In this document: positions 8,173 through 17,521 of the stretch, piece by piece
Layout of the letters: every line of letters begins with the position of its first letter
Position numbering within the stretch: the first letter of the stretch is position 1
Notes under the pieces: model-generated
What the model was told of the DNA's origin: nothing
The model's input: only the letters and a program-made list of their open reading frames with translations
Databases searched by the model: none
Program-made: the position numbers and the translations under genes
NCBI RefSeq assembly: GCF_003290185.1
Contig: NZ_QNFY01000012.1
Span: 109,612-173,611 of the forward strand
Direction of reading: 5' to 3'
Length of the DNA stretch: 64,000 nt
DNA from: Chryseobacterium lathyri
GTDB taxonomy: Bacteria; Bacteroidota; Bacteroidia; Flavobacteriales; Weeksellaceae

Positions 8173-9594
8173 ATGAAAAGGATATTTCTTTTATTATTGT
8201 CTGCGTCGGTAGCATCAGTATCTTGTTCAGGTGGTGGCAGTTCTTCTGTAGGGAAGCCTGGAACAAAAGGAGAATTGATACCAAGAGAAAAAACGAAATC
8301 ATTTGTTGCGGAAAGACCATTTGGAATGGTTGGTATTCCTGCAGGTTCATTTGTTGCTGGTCTTGCAGATCAGGACCCAACAAATACTCCTGAAAAAGCT
8401 TCGTTGAAAACTGTTACTGTTTCCTCTTTCTTCATGGATGAAGCGGAAACTACCAATGCAGAGTACAGAGTATTTATCAATTATGTAAGAGATTCCATTG
8501 CGAGAACTCTACTAGCTGAAGCTGCTGGGGAAGGCGGTGAAGAAGGCGGACGTAGAGGAGCTAGCATCGGTGACTATGCATACCTTGCTAAAAAAGAAGA
8601 AAATTTAACACCTTATCAAGAATATTTAGAAGGCCAGGGAGGAAGAGAAGATGGAGGCTATGATGCAACTAAAAGACTAGACTGGAAAATCCCTTTACAT
8701 TGGAGTACCGGAAAGTATCCTGATGTAGAATATGCAGAAGTTCTGGAATCTATGTATCTGCCTGCTTCTTCTAGAATCGGAAACGAAAGAATTTTAGACG
8801 TTAGTAAACTAAAATACAATTATCAGTGGGAAGATATGGATGCTGCACTTGCTGAGAACGAAAGAGGAGCCAACTTCCTTAAAAGTTCAAGCATTGCGAT
8901 CTATCCGGATACTACAGTTTGGGTAAAAGATTTCCACTTTGCTTACAACGAGCCATTGTTCGAGCAATATTTCTGGCACAAAGCCTATAAAGATTATCCT
9001 GTAGTTGGGGTAACCTGGGATCAGGCAAGAGCTTACTGTAACTTCAGATCTAAACTGAAAACAGATTATAACGAAAGCTTAAAAAGAAAAAAACAAAGAC
9101 CAATGAAGTTCCGTCTTCCTACAGAAATCGAGTGGGAATATGCTGCCAGAGGCGGAATGCAAAATGCTACTTATCCTTGGGGAGGTCCATACTTAATGGA
9201 TGACAGAGGTTGCTATCTTGCCAACTTCAAACCTAAGAGAGGTAACTATATGGAAGACGATAAAAAAGGTACTTATACATATACAGCTCCAGTAAAGAAA
9301 TTTAAGAAAAATGGATTTGGGTTATTTGATATGGCTGGAAACGTTTCTGAATGGACAGAATCTGCGTATAACAACTCTTCTTATGGATTCTCTTCTACAT
9401 TAAATCCTTCTACGAAGAATAAAATAGATACGAAGAAGTCTGTAAGAGGTGGATCTTGGAAAGATATAGGATATGCCCTTATGACAGGTGCTAGAGATTG
9501 GGAAAGAAAAGATTCTGCAAGAAGCTATATCGGATTCAGAACTGTACAGGATATTCCTGAAGCAGCTGTTAAACCAAGAAGAGTTAACAGATAA
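8173..9594 (+). CDS. gldK: gliding motility lipoprotein GldK (T9SS ring)
   Basis: The 473-residue lipoprotein has a signal peptide ending SVSC (Cys19) and a sulfatase-modifying-factor (FGE-like) fold: GMVGIPAGSFVAG near residue 55, RLPTEIEWEYAARGG, FDMAGNVSEWTES, and SVRGGSWKD near the end. GldK (PorK in Porphyromonas) is the periplasmic, outer-membrane-anchored ring component of type IX secretion and gliding, working with GldN. It is followed at 58 bases by gldL. A loose TATATTTA element at 8143-8150 may be its -7 box. Confidence 0.96.
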   Translation: MKRIFLLLLSASVASVSCSGGGSSSVGKPGTKGELIPREKTKSFVAERPFGMVGIPAGSFVAGLADQDPTNTPEKASLKTVTVSSFFMDEAETTNAEYRVFINYVRDSIARTLLAEAAGEGGEEGGRRGASIGDYAYLAKKEENLTPYQEYLEGQGGREDGGYDATKRLDWKIPLHWSTGKYPDVEYAEVLESMYLPASSRIGNERILDVSKLKYNYQWEDMDAALAENERGANFLKSSSIAIYPDTTVWVKDFHFAYNEPLFEQYFWHKAYKDYPVVGVTWDQARAYCNFRSKLKTDYNESLKRKKQRPMKFRLPTEIEWEYAARGGMQNATYPWGGPYLMDDRGCYLANFKPKRGNYMEDDKKGTYTYTAPVKKFKKNGFGLFDMAGNVSEWTESAYNNSSYGFSSTLNPSTKNKIDTKKSVRGGSWKDIGYALMTGARDWERKDSARSYIGFRTVQDIPEAAVKPRRVNR

Positions 9595-9651
9595 TTAACC
9601 AGACAATTTTTCAATAACAATTTTATTTAACATTAAAAAAACTAACTTAAT

Positions 9652-10344
9652 ATGTTTAAGACTAAAGATGCTTGGATGAATTTCTTTTATTCATTCGGTG
9701 CTGCAATTGTAATTCTTGGAGCTTGGCTTAAAATTACTCACATTACCTTGGGACCAATTAATGGTAATATGGCTCTTACAGTGGGTCTTATCACGGAGGC
9801 TATTATCTTTATTATTTTCGCATTTGACCCTCCGAAATCTGAAGAGTCTTATGCATGGGAAAATGTATATCCTGAACTATTGGATAAGCATGCCAACCCA
9901 AACCCTTTACACTCTAATGTGTCATCCAAAAGCAATGCACAGCAGTTTGCAGAATTAGAAAATTCTCTTTCAAATAAATTAGACAAAATGCTTCAGGAAG
10001 CAAAACTAGATGTTCAGTTATTTGACAGACTTAGAACAGGTATCGATAAGTTCTCCAGCTCTGTTGATCAGATCAACCAGACTGTGGACGTATCTGCTTC
10101 CACTCATAAATATAATGATCAGCTTAACAAAGCAGCTCAACATATGGAAAGCATGAATGCCTTATATGCAATGCAGCTTGAAAACGGTAAAAAACAATCT
10201 GAATTTGCTAACAAATATGTTGCTGATATGCAGAAATCTGCAGAGCAGTCTGAAAAATTCAATCAAGAGTTACAAGGTTTAACAACTAATCTTAACAGCT
10301 TAAACAGAGTTTATGGTGGTATGCTTACTGCTATGAAGTCTTAA
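9652..10344 (+). CDS. gldL: gliding motility protein GldL (T9SS proton motor)
   Basis: The 230-residue inner-membrane protein has two N-terminal transmembrane helices (about residues 11-28 and 40-58), a DPP turn and a cytoplasmic coiled-coil tail. In the second helix GLITEAIIFI carries a glutamate at residue 49. This matches the acidic residue described as essential for proton-driven rotation in the Flavobacterium GldL-GldM motor. It lies between gldK and gldM, and the length is normal. Confidence 0.96.
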   Translation: MFKTKDAWMNFFYSFGAAIVILGAWLKITHITLGPINGNMALTVGLITEAIIFIIFAFDPPKSEESYAWENVYPELLDKHANPNPLHSNVSSKSNAQQFAELENSLSNKLDKMLQEAKLDVQLFDRLRTGIDKFSSSVDQINQTVDVSASTHKYNDQLNKAAQHMESMNALYAMQLENGKKQSEFANKYVADMQKSAEQSEKFNQELQGLTTNLNSLNRVYGGMLTAMKS

Positions 10345-10397
10345 TTCCTAACCATTTCTAAATTTAACTACTTAATCAAAAACTAAAAGAAAAGAGA

Positions 10398-11990
10398 ATG
10401 GCACAAGGAAAACAGACCCCTCGTCAGAAGATGATCAACCTGATGTATTTGGTGTTCATCGCGATGATGGCCCTAAATATTGATGCAGAAATCATCAGAT
10501 CATACTATGACTCTACCAGAGCTTTGAATGAAACAAGAACTTTAACGGAAAAAAAGAATGAAAAAATCTTTGAAAAAACGTTAGAGGCTAAAGCTCAGCA
10601 GGTTCCGGATACCTATGCACAGCCTTGGGAACAGTATAAAGTTTTAAAAGGTAAAATCGATTTATTGGTATCATCTGCTCAGGGTATTAAAGATGCCTTG
10701 AAAAAACAGTCCGATTTCCATGATAGAGATCCAAAAACAGGAAAAGAGATTGATGTAAGTGAGAATTTCGCAGCATTGAACAACAATGAGGCGACTACAG
10801 AATACTTCTTCAAAGAAGGAGATGAGAATGCACCTTCAAAAGGAGCTTTAGAATTGAAAGCTAAAATTGATGATGTAAGAAATTATATCAATGCAACTTT
10901 TGGCAGCAATGCGCAATTAAAAGATTTGGTGGACAGAGCTAATAAATCTCTGATTGCCGAATATCCTAAAGGAAAATCTCCAAATGATAAGACCTGGTTT
11001 CAGAATAAATTCTATCACCAGCCGTTAATCGCTGCGATTTCAAACCTTGAGATCATCCAGAATGATGCTAGAAACGTACAGTCCGATGCATTGGCATTAT
11101 TACTTCAGGAGAAAGTGGATGCGAATATCAAATTCTCAAGCTATGAGCCTATTGTTTCAGGTCCGGTAGATATCCAGGCAGGAAAACAGGCAGAAGTAAA
11201 AGTAATGTTAGGTACTTATTCCAATAGCAACAAGATCAGTATTTCTGGTGTAGGCAGAGTTGAAAATGGTAAGGGTATCACTTCAATATCAGGTTCTGGT
11301 ATCGGAGAACATAAATTAGGAGGAACAATTACCTTAACGGATGCTTCAGGAAAACCTCAGAGTTTCCCATGGACGCACACGTATAATGTAATCGCAGGTC
11401 CAAGAGAAGTAAAACTTGAAAAAGGATTATTACTTTCTGCTGATAAAATGAACGTAATGTATAGAGGACTTGAGAACCCTGTTTCAGGATCTATCTTAGG
11501 TGCTGATAATTCTAAACTTTCATTATCTGCTCCGGGAGCATCTGTAAGAAATACAGGTCCAGGAAAATGGATCGTGAAGCCTACAACAGGTAACGTAGTT
11601 AGATTGACATTATCCGGAATTGATCCTTATGGAAAATCCGTATCTCAGGTATTTGAATATAGAATTAAAAATGTGCCGCCACCACAAGGTCAGATGAGAG
11701 GACAGAATGTATTGTCGATGCCGGCAACTTCTATTCCTAACCAGTCTGTACAGGCAGCGATTCCAGACTTCGACTTCCCGGTTTCATTCAATGTTACCCA
11801 GTTTATGGTTAGAGTTCCTGGAAGAGCAGCATTACTGATCCATGGAAATTCATTAAGTGATGCTGCAGGATTAGTTAAAAATCTTAGATCTGGAGATGTA
11901 GTTTCAATTTTCGAAATTAAAGCTACAGCACAAGGATTAGAAGGACAGCAGATTAAAAACATTACTCCTATAATTATTAATGTTCAATAG
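10398..11990 (+). CDS. gldM: gliding motility protein GldM (T9SS motor shaft)
   Basis: The 530-residue protein has one N-terminal transmembrane helix (MINLMYLVFIAMMALNI, about residues 12-28) and a long periplasmic part made of helical then beta-domain segments, as in GldM/PorM. Its dimer forms the shaft that transmits the proton-driven motion of GldL across the periplasm to the GldK/GldN ring. Start, length and order between gldL and gldN are all typical. Confidence 0.96.
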   Translation: MAQGKQTPRQKMINLMYLVFIAMMALNIDAEIIRSYYDSTRALNETRTLTEKKNEKIFEKTLEAKAQQVPDTYAQPWEQYKVLKGKIDLLVSSAQGIKDALKKQSDFHDRDPKTGKEIDVSENFAALNNNEATTEYFFKEGDENAPSKGALELKAKIDDVRNYINATFGSNAQLKDLVDRANKSLIAEYPKGKSPNDKTWFQNKFYHQPLIAAISNLEIIQNDARNVQSDALALLLQEKVDANIKFSSYEPIVSGPVDIQAGKQAEVKVMLGTYSNSNKISISGVGRVENGKGITSISGSGIGEHKLGGTITLTDASGKPQSFPWTHTYNVIAGPREVKLEKGLLLSADKMNVMYRGLENPVSGSILGADNSKLSLSAPGASVRNTGPGKWIVKPTTGNVVRLTLSGIDPYGKSVSQVFEYRIKNVPPPQGQMRGQNVLSMPATSIPNQSVQAAIPDFDFPVSFNVTQFMVRVPGRAALLIHGNSLSDAAGLVKNLRSGDVVSIFEIKATAQGLEGQQIKNITPIIINVQ

Positions 11991-12010
11991 GACTAAAATT
12001 GTAATTTATT

Positions 12011-12949
12011 ATGAAAAAATATATTAGCAGCCTTTTAGTATTAGTTTCGGGATTTGCTTTATCCCAGACTATTCTGAATGCTTCTTCTCCAGAAGAGTTC
12101 AGACAGATGAGAGAGGAAAACAAACAAAAAGTTGGTGATACTATTATTGATAACACAGTAAAGCCTCTTGAATATGGTTTTGTAGAAGATAAAGATATCC
12201 TTAAGAGTATGTTTGTTTGGGAGATCATTGATATGAATGATAAGATCAACCAGCCATTCTATTATGACAATCCGGATGGGCTTCTTTCTACGCCTACCAG
12301 ATCTTTATACCAGTTATTATTAGATGGTGCATTGACAGGGAAGATTGAGCAGGTTTATGATGATGAAAACTTTACCGTGAAACTTTCACCGGAAGGCATT
12401 CAGAAAAGACTTGAAAAAGTAGTAATCAACGATGCTGCCATTGATATTCTTAACTCCGGAAGACAGTTAACTGAACAGGAGAAAAAAGAATATACCGACG
12501 TCTTCAAGACTACTACTGAAAAGGTAAAAGTCCTTAAGATCATGGGGATGTGGTTTATCGATAAGAGAGACGGACAGATGAAATACAGACCTCTGGGAAT
12601 TGCAGCAATGGGACCAGATCCTGCTGTACAGGGAGTTATTGGACCAGATGGTAAGCCGATTGCCAGTAATGATGAGCTGATCGATTTATTCTGGATCTAC
12701 TATCCGAATGCAAGAGATATTCTGGCAAACAACTATGTTTATAACAGAAAGAATTCTTCTGCTGACCTGTCTTTCGATGATATCATCAATGCAAGGAGAT
12801 TCTCTTCAGTTATTTACAAATCATCAAGCGGTTTAGGTGATGGTACTATCAAGGACTATATTCCTAAAGATGCTGAAGATCAGTTGGAAGAAAGCGAAAG
12901 AATCAAGGCGCAGATCCTGAATATGGAAAATGATATGTGGAATTACTAG
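12011..12949 (+). CDS. gldN: gliding motility protein GldN (T9SS ring)
   Basis: The 312-residue periplasmic protein has a signal peptide ending near FALSQ. Family landmarks include KPLEYGFVEDKDILKSMFVW, the conserved block after residue 45, VLKIMGMWFIDKRDGQMKYR and DLFWIYYPNARDIL. It partners GldK in the ring below the outer membrane. It starts 20 bases after gldM and is followed by a strong terminator, so it ends the gldKLMN operon. Confidence 0.95.
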   Translation: MKKYISSLLVLVSGFALSQTILNASSPEEFRQMREENKQKVGDTIIDNTVKPLEYGFVEDKDILKSMFVWEIIDMNDKINQPFYYDNPDGLLSTPTRSLYQLLLDGALTGKIEQVYDDENFTVKLSPEGIQKRLEKVVINDAAIDILNSGRQLTEQEKKEYTDVFKTTTEKVKVLKIMGMWFIDKRDGQMKYRPLGIAAMGPDPAVQGVIGPDGKPIASNDELIDLFWIYYPNARDILANNYVYNRKNSSADLSFDDIINARRFSSVIYKSSSGLGDGTIKDYIPKDAEDQLEESERIKAQILNMENDMWNY

Positions 12950-12970
12950 ATTTCACTTGATATTTATACA

Positions 12971-13000
12971 AAACCTGAGTACTTTTACTCAGGTTTTTTT
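12971..13000 (+). terminator. terminator of gldKLMN
   Basis: Stem AAACCTGAGTA/TACTCAGGTTT with loop CTTT and a T run. Its T run ends only 3 bases before the ATG of the next gene. Confidence 0.85.
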
Positions 13001-13003
13001 ATT

Positions 13004-14038
13004 ATGAAACATGTAGACTATATTATTGTTGGAGATGGATATGCGGGATTGTTTTTTGCTCATCAGTTGATTAAGCATAACAAATCTTTTGTACTCTTTT
13101 CAGAGGAGAGAAAGAGTGCTTCCCAGGTGTCTGCCGGAATTATCAATCCGGTGGTCCTCAAAAAATTTACGACCTTCTGGAAAGCACAGGAACAAATTGA
13201 CTTTCTGAAAGACACTCTGAATGAAATAGAATCTTATACCGGGAAAAATTATCTCATCAATTCACCCATCCACCGGGTTTTTCATGACGGGAATGAGCAG
13301 AACCTTTGGCTCAAAAAATCAGATAACGAAGAACTTTCTAGCTTCCTTGATAAAAAATTCGATCATTTAGAGGTAGTAAAAAACGACTTTAACACGGGAA
13401 AGGTCAATCAGTCTGCCAGACTTCAGGTAAGTGGATTTTTCGGGGATCTATTTGATTTTTTAGAAAAAAAAGAACTCTTGATTAAAGAAAAGTTTGATTA
13501 TGAAAAATTAGATGCTTCTTCAGCTACTTATAAAGATTTTCAGTGTAAGCATATTATATTTTGTGAAGGAATGGGAGTGAAAGAAAATCCTTTTTTCTCA
13601 GATATAGCTGTTATTCCCAACAAAGGACATCACATCAAAGTAAAACTCTCCGAAGAAATTCCAAAAGATATTACGATCAAAAAGAAACATTTCTTGTTCC
13701 CAACAGATAACGGACTCCATTTCTATGGCGGAACCTACGATCGAGAACAGCTTCATCATCATGTTGACGAATCTGCAGTTACACAGCTTGTGAATGGACT
13801 GTCGGAAATTTATCCGTATGATTTTGAAGTTAAAGAAGTGAATTTTGGTTTCAGGCCGACAGTAAAAGACAGGAGACCTATTATCGGAAGACATGCATCA
13901 CACAAAAACCTGTATGTATTCAATGGCCTTGGGGCAAGAGGAATTCTGAATGGTTGTTATTTTTCAAAAAGCCTGTATCAGTTTATTGAAGACAATATTC
14001 CGCTTCACGAAGAAGTCTCCGGTGAAAGATTCAAATAG
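13004..14038 (+). CDS. FAD-dependent oxidoreductase (D-amino-acid/glycine oxidase fold)
   Basis: The 344-residue protein opens with a Rossmann dinucleotide motif (IIVGDGYAGLFFA). It has the DAO-family landmarks SAGIINPVVL near residue 45, HIIFCEGMG in the middle, and the C-terminal GFRPTVKDRRPIIGRH plus NGLGARGIL segments that bind FAD and shape the active site. It probably oxidises an amine or amino acid; the substrate cannot be told. The ATG sits 3 bases beyond the gldN terminator. It is therefore either read through or started from a promoter overlapping that hairpin (TTG at 12957-12959, TACTTTTA at 12980-12987). Confidence 0.85.
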   Translation: MKHVDYIIVGDGYAGLFFAHQLIKHNKSFVLFSEERKSASQVSAGIINPVVLKKFTTFWKAQEQIDFLKDTLNEIESYTGKNYLINSPIHRVFHDGNEQNLWLKKSDNEELSSFLDKKFDHLEVVKNDFNTGKVNQSARLQVSGFFGDLFDFLEKKELLIKEKFDYEKLDASSATYKDFQCKHIIFCEGMGVKENPFFSDIAVIPNKGHHIKVKLSEEIPKDITIKKKHFLFPTDNGLHFYGGTYDREQLHHHVDESAVTQLVNGLSEIYPYDFEVKEVNFGFRPTVKDRRPIIGRHASHKNLYVFNGLGARGILNGCYFSKSLYQFIEDNIPLHEEVSGERFK

Positions 14039-14124
14039 GTAAGGTGGAAGTAATACTATTGGCCTTTCAATTTATTACTGTTGCTGTGAAATTTGATGAA
14101 ATACATTTTACAAGAATTGAAACT

Positions 14125-14382
14125 ATGAATGAAAATATCCTGGGAATAATAGCTGGAGTCCTTACTTCCATCTCCATGATCCCCCAACTGATCAAAGTTA
14201 TAAAAGAGAAAAATGTGGATGATATCTCCCTGGTCATGCTCATAGTGCTTATTACAGGCCTTTCGCTCTGGGTTTGGTACGGCTTTATAAAAGATGAGCT
14301 GCCCATTATTTTATCAAATGCTTTTGCTGTTCTGGTCAATATAAGCCTTCTGATCTGCTATATGATCTATAAAAAATCTTAA
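14125..14382 (+). CDS. SemiSWEET sugar transporter (PQ-loop)
   Basis: The 85-residue protein has three transmembrane helices and the PQ motif in SMIPQLIKVIKEKN near residue 20, then WVWYGF and LSNAFAVLVNISLL. These are the marks of SemiSWEET, half-size sugar uniporters that work as dimers. The frame is open back to 14044, but the ATG at 14125 gives the standard family length and removes a non-homologous extension. A terminator follows. The sugar is unknown. Confidence 0.88.
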   Translation: MNENILGIIAGVLTSISMIPQLIKVIKEKNVDDISLVMLIVLITGLSLWVWYGFIKDELPIILSNAFAVLVNISLLICYMIYKKS

Positions 14383-14395
14383 GAGAATTTATAAT

Positions 14396-14434
14396 AAAAA
14401 AAGACGTTTCGCAAATTGTAAAACGTCTTTTTTA
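14396..14434. terminator. bidirectional terminator
   Basis: AAAAAAGACGTTT and AAACGTCTTTTTT pair around an 11-nt loop. It ends the SemiSWEET transcript and, on the minus strand, that of the META lipoprotein. Confidence 0.85.
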
Positions 14435-14455
14435 TATCGTAAAATTTTAATTTAA

Positions 14456-14893
14456 TTATGGTTGAAGAACAAATTTAGCCAAAGGAGCCATTCTTGCCTT
14501 ATTCAATGTCAGCGTATTGCCGTTTACAGAATAATTATCTGCAGCAAGTACTGCTTTTGTAAATAATTGTTCAGTTTCAAGATCCTCACAGGCCATCATC
14601 GTAGACATTCCCTGGTTGAATTTAATTCTCATCATATCAGGCTTAATCTCAAAAGTGCCTCCAAATCCATTGCATCCGGCATGACCTTCATACCTCATAC
14701 CTTCCGTATTAAGCTTAAAGTAAGGATTGTTCTTTGGGTTTTTAAGCCGGATCGGCTGTCCGTTCAGTTCCGTCAGCTTCCAAGTTTTTCCTGTAATATC
14801 TGTTGGCTTTTGCTCAGTAGCTGGTGTTGTTTTGCATGCCGTAAGAAATACAAATAAGAAAAGAGCAGACAAATAATAATATAAGTTTTTCAT
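14456..14893 (-). CDS. META-domain lipoprotein (HslJ-like)
   Basis: The 145-residue lipoprotein has a signal ending FLTAC (Cys20). The META domain shows its usual order: TGKTWKLTELNGQPI, then GHAGCNGFGGTFE, then MSTMMACEDLETEQLF. Members such as HslJ are envelope proteins linked with stress and antibiotic tolerance; the biochemical role is unknown. The gene lies 30 bases downstream of another small lipoprotein gene and is probably co-transcribed with it. Confidence 0.88.
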   Translation of the reverse strand: MKNLYYYLSALFLFVFLTACKTTPATEQKPTDITGKTWKLTELNGQPIRLKNPKNNPYFKLNTEGMRYEGHAGCNGFGGTFEIKPDMMRIKFNQGMSTMMACEDLETEQLFTKAVLAADNYSVNGNTLTLNKARMAPLAKFVLQP

Positions 14894-14923
14894 AATATAT
14901 TTTGTGTAAGGTTGGTGATTAAA

Positions 14924-15316
14924 TTAATAAGAAGCCATTTTTGTAGAGCCGGATCCTTTTGCTTCACGTTTTGCATGGAACAGGACCATATCTACATTTT
15001 TTTTCAGTAAAGTGATATTTCCCTTGATATTTGAATACTGATATTCCTCGTTGCTAGCAGTATACTCAGGAAGCGCATCACTTTTTTTCAGATCATAGGT
15101 TTTGCCCTCCAGATGTACTGTTGCCGTACCTTTTGTATGATTGATGATGACCTCAATTTTTTCCCCATAACTGTCGGTGAAAACATCTTTTGAAGTTTCA
15201 TCTTTGCTTTCCGGTACTGTCTCTGTAAGTACCTCTGCTTCTTTGCCCGGATGCTTACACGCTGTTGAGGAAAGGACTGCCAGCCCGATAAGGACCGATG
15301 TAAATAATTTTTTCAT
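14924..15316 (-). CDS. small lipoprotein, MliC-like (possible lysozyme inhibitor)
   Basis: The 130-residue protein has a lipoprotein signal ending SSTAC (Cys20) and an acidic linker. The remaining ~75 residues (VIINHTKGTATVHLEGKTY, then YTASNEEYQYSNIKG) follow the small beta-barrel pattern of MliC-type lysozyme inhibitors. The cysteine pair of many MliC proteins is absent and the match is by eye, so this is a suggestion. It precedes the META lipoprotein in an apparent two-gene envelope unit. Confidence 0.55.
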   Translation of the reverse strand: MKKLFTSVLIGLAVLSSTACKHPGKEAEVLTETVPESKDETSKDVFTDSYGEKIEVIINHTKGTATVHLEGKTYDLKKSDALPEYTASNEEYQYSNIKGNITLLKKNVDMVLFHAKREAKGSGSTKMASY

Positions 15317-15875
15317 AGTGATAAGTGATTGGTAAGTGTATCATGAAATAGTGATATTAATACTATATAAATTTACAAATATTTTTAATAAATATATGTT
15401 AATTTTACATAAATTAATCTGATATTTTTATCTGTTATGCATTACAGTTCTTTACAGGCGTTTTTATAAATCATAAAAAGACCGGATTTTTAAAGATTTG
15501 TAAAGAATAAACTACCGCAAGAATGCTCTTTGAGCTGTCGGCTTTAAGAATGAAATAGTACAGTTTTTTTCATAGGTACATTTGTTGTTTTAATTGATTG
15601 CAAAAGTATTAAAATTATATGATGCTGATACCCAGTAAAAAATGATTTAAATCATGCCGTTTAGAATTCCTTCTTTTTCATATTCAGTTAAAAATAATTA
15701 CTCAATTCTAGATTTCTCTGTAAATAGTTATTTTGAAACTCTTTATTTAGATTCAACAAGAACTTCAGTATTTCTAATGGCTAAATTTTTTTCTTCAGCT
15801 AATTTAAAGGAGAGTTAAATTTTGTTAATCTGCTATGAGGATATACATATCTAAATGTACATTTGCCACTTCAAA
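15317..15875. other. 559-base intergenic region, no gene seen
   Basis: This AT-rich stretch lies between divergent genes. A TACTTTTG box on the minus strand (15601-15608) could serve the MliC-like gene. TACATTTG boxes on the plus strand at 15577-15584 and 15858-15865 could serve the small membrane protein gene; the second is only about 10 bases before that gene's ATG. None has a clear -33 partner. No reading frame of convincing composition was found. Confidence 0.5.
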
Positions 15876-16265
15876 ATGAGAAACTTTCTAATATACTTTT
15901 TGACTGGCCTTTTTCTGCTCTTCGTAGTAGAAAGCAGGCTTAGCGTTAAAACACTTCGAAATGACTATGCAGGTCATGTTTCTCACCATATGCCTAAAAA
16001 AGCCAATAAGCTGAACCAGACTTTCGAAAAACTCTCCGTACAGCAGATGGCAGACAATGTAGACAATGCCAGCTTAGAACTTACTGAAGAAGATTTTCAG
16101 CTTTCTGACACCATACAGATTATTGCTGTATTTGCAGGAGTATTCAGTCTTGTTTATATTTTTGGCCTTCGTTCCTTTAAAAGCAGAAAACCTGGTTTTC
16201 ACGGTTTTCTTTCGCTCTATTCCAATGTTAAAACATTCATTCTGATCCGTTCTATCAGAATTTAA
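15876..16265 (+). CDS. small membrane protein of unknown function
   Basis: The chosen ATG at 15876 gives 129 residues beginning MRNFLIYFLTGLFLLFVV, an uncleaved signal anchor. A polar stretch rich in Asn, Glu and Gln follows, then a second membrane helix near DTIQIIAVFAGVFSLVYIFG, and the end is basic. No family is recognised. The frame is open 7 codons upstream, but the internal ATG fits the signal better. It stands 148 bases before the RND efflux operon, with no clear terminator between, so co-transcription is possible. Confidence 0.55.
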   Translation: MRNFLIYFLTGLFLLFVVESRLSVKTLRNDYAGHVSHHMPKKANKLNQTFEKLSVQQMADNVDNASLELTEEDFQLSDTIQIIAVFAGVFSLVYIFGLRSFKSRKPGFHGFLSLYSNVKTFILIRSIRI

Positions 16266-16413
16266 AATTCATTTTTCCCAATTTATTTTCTGTCCTCAGT
16301 CCGGATAGGAAATATCCTGCGTTGCATATGCCAATAATCTTATGGCGCAGGATCTCTATTACCAAACATTCTTATTTTCAAAACATTAACGATTTATATT
16401 AAACTCTAGAATT

Positions 16414-17499
16414 ATGATCAAAAGAGTTGCCTCAGGCATTGCGATAAGCACCCTTTTATTGACTGTTGGCTGCAGTCAGAAGAAAGAAGAAAAAGAAGAA
16501 GCCACAGTATATCCCGTCACAAGTCCTGTAAAAATGGATACCGTGATTAATAAAGAATACGTAGCCCAGATCCAGTCTGTGAAAAACATCGAAGTCCGTG
16601 CGCAGGAGAAAGGATTCCTTGAAAAAATTTATGTAGATGAAGGACAGTATGTACACGCAGGACAGACCCTGTTCAGAATTATGCCTCAGCTGTACCAGGC
16701 TGAATTATTAAAAGCGAAAGCAGAAGTAGAGCAGGCTACCATCGAATTAAAAAATGCAAGCACCCTGGCCAGTAACAACATTGTTTCTAAAAATGAAAGA
16801 GCAATGGCCAAAGCTAAGTTGGATGCTGCCAATGCTGAAATGAAACTGGCACAGATCCATTTATCTTTTACAGATATCAAAGCGCCATTCTCAGGGGTAA
16901 TCAACAGAATTCCTTTAAAACTGGGAAGCCTTGTAGACGAAGGTGATCTGTTAACTTCTTTATCAGACAACACCAACGTTTACAGCTATTTCAATGTTTC
17001 AGAACCTGAATATTTAACTTATCAGACACACGCTGCCGACAGAGGGAGCAATCAGGTATCTCTGATTATGGCTAATGGCGAAATGCTTTCTCAGAAAGGA
17101 GAAATTCAGACCATAGAAGGAGAATTCGACAATGAAACAGGAAATATTGCCTTCAGAGCAAAATTCCCGAACCCCGACAAACTGCTTAGAAATGGCGAAA
17201 CCGGAAAAGTACAGATGACTCTTCCTGTGCATAATGCGCTTATCATTCCGCAGAAAGCGACTTATGAAATTCAGGATCAGAAATATGTATTCATCATCGA
17301 TAAAAAGGGAATGGCAAAATCCAGAAATATAAAAATAGCTTACGAGCTGCCGGATCTTTATGTGGTAGCTTCAGGGCTTGAACAAGGAGATAAAATCCTT
17401 TTAGAAGGGGTACAGAAAGTAAAAGACGACCAAAAAATACAGACCAAATTCCAGGATCCTAAAAAAGTTCTTCAGTCATTGAAACTAAAAGCAGAGTAG
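16414..17499 (+). CDS. RND efflux periplasmic adaptor (AcrA/MexA type)
   Basis: The 361-residue membrane-fusion lipoprotein has a signal ending LLTVGC (Cys20). A barrel-lipoyl half contains GFLEKIYVDEGQYVHAGQTLF, then come a coiled-coil hairpin (KAKAEVEQATIELKNA) and the second lipoyl half (FTDIKAPFSGVINR). It bridges the inner-membrane pump to the outer-membrane channel. It is the first gene of a three-gene efflux operon; the pump gene starts 22 bases downstream. No dedicated regulator gene is adjacent. Confidence 0.94.
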   Translation: MIKRVASGIAISTLLLTVGCSQKKEEKEEATVYPVTSPVKMDTVINKEYVAQIQSVKNIEVRAQEKGFLEKIYVDEGQYVHAGQTLFRIMPQLYQAELLKAKAEVEQATIELKNASTLASNNIVSKNERAMAKAKLDAANAEMKLAQIHLSFTDIKAPFSGVINRIPLKLGSLVDEGDLLTSLSDNTNVYSYFNVSEPEYLTYQTHAADRGSNQVSLIMANGEMLSQKGEIQTIEGEFDNETGNIAFRAKFPNPDKLLRNGETGKVQMTLPVHNALIIPQKATYEIQDQKYVFIIDKKGMAKSRNIKIAYELPDLYVVASGLEQGDKILLEGVQKVKDDQKIQTKFQDPKKVLQSLKLKAE

Positions 17500-17521
17500 T
17501 CTACTCGTAAAACGAAGCAGT

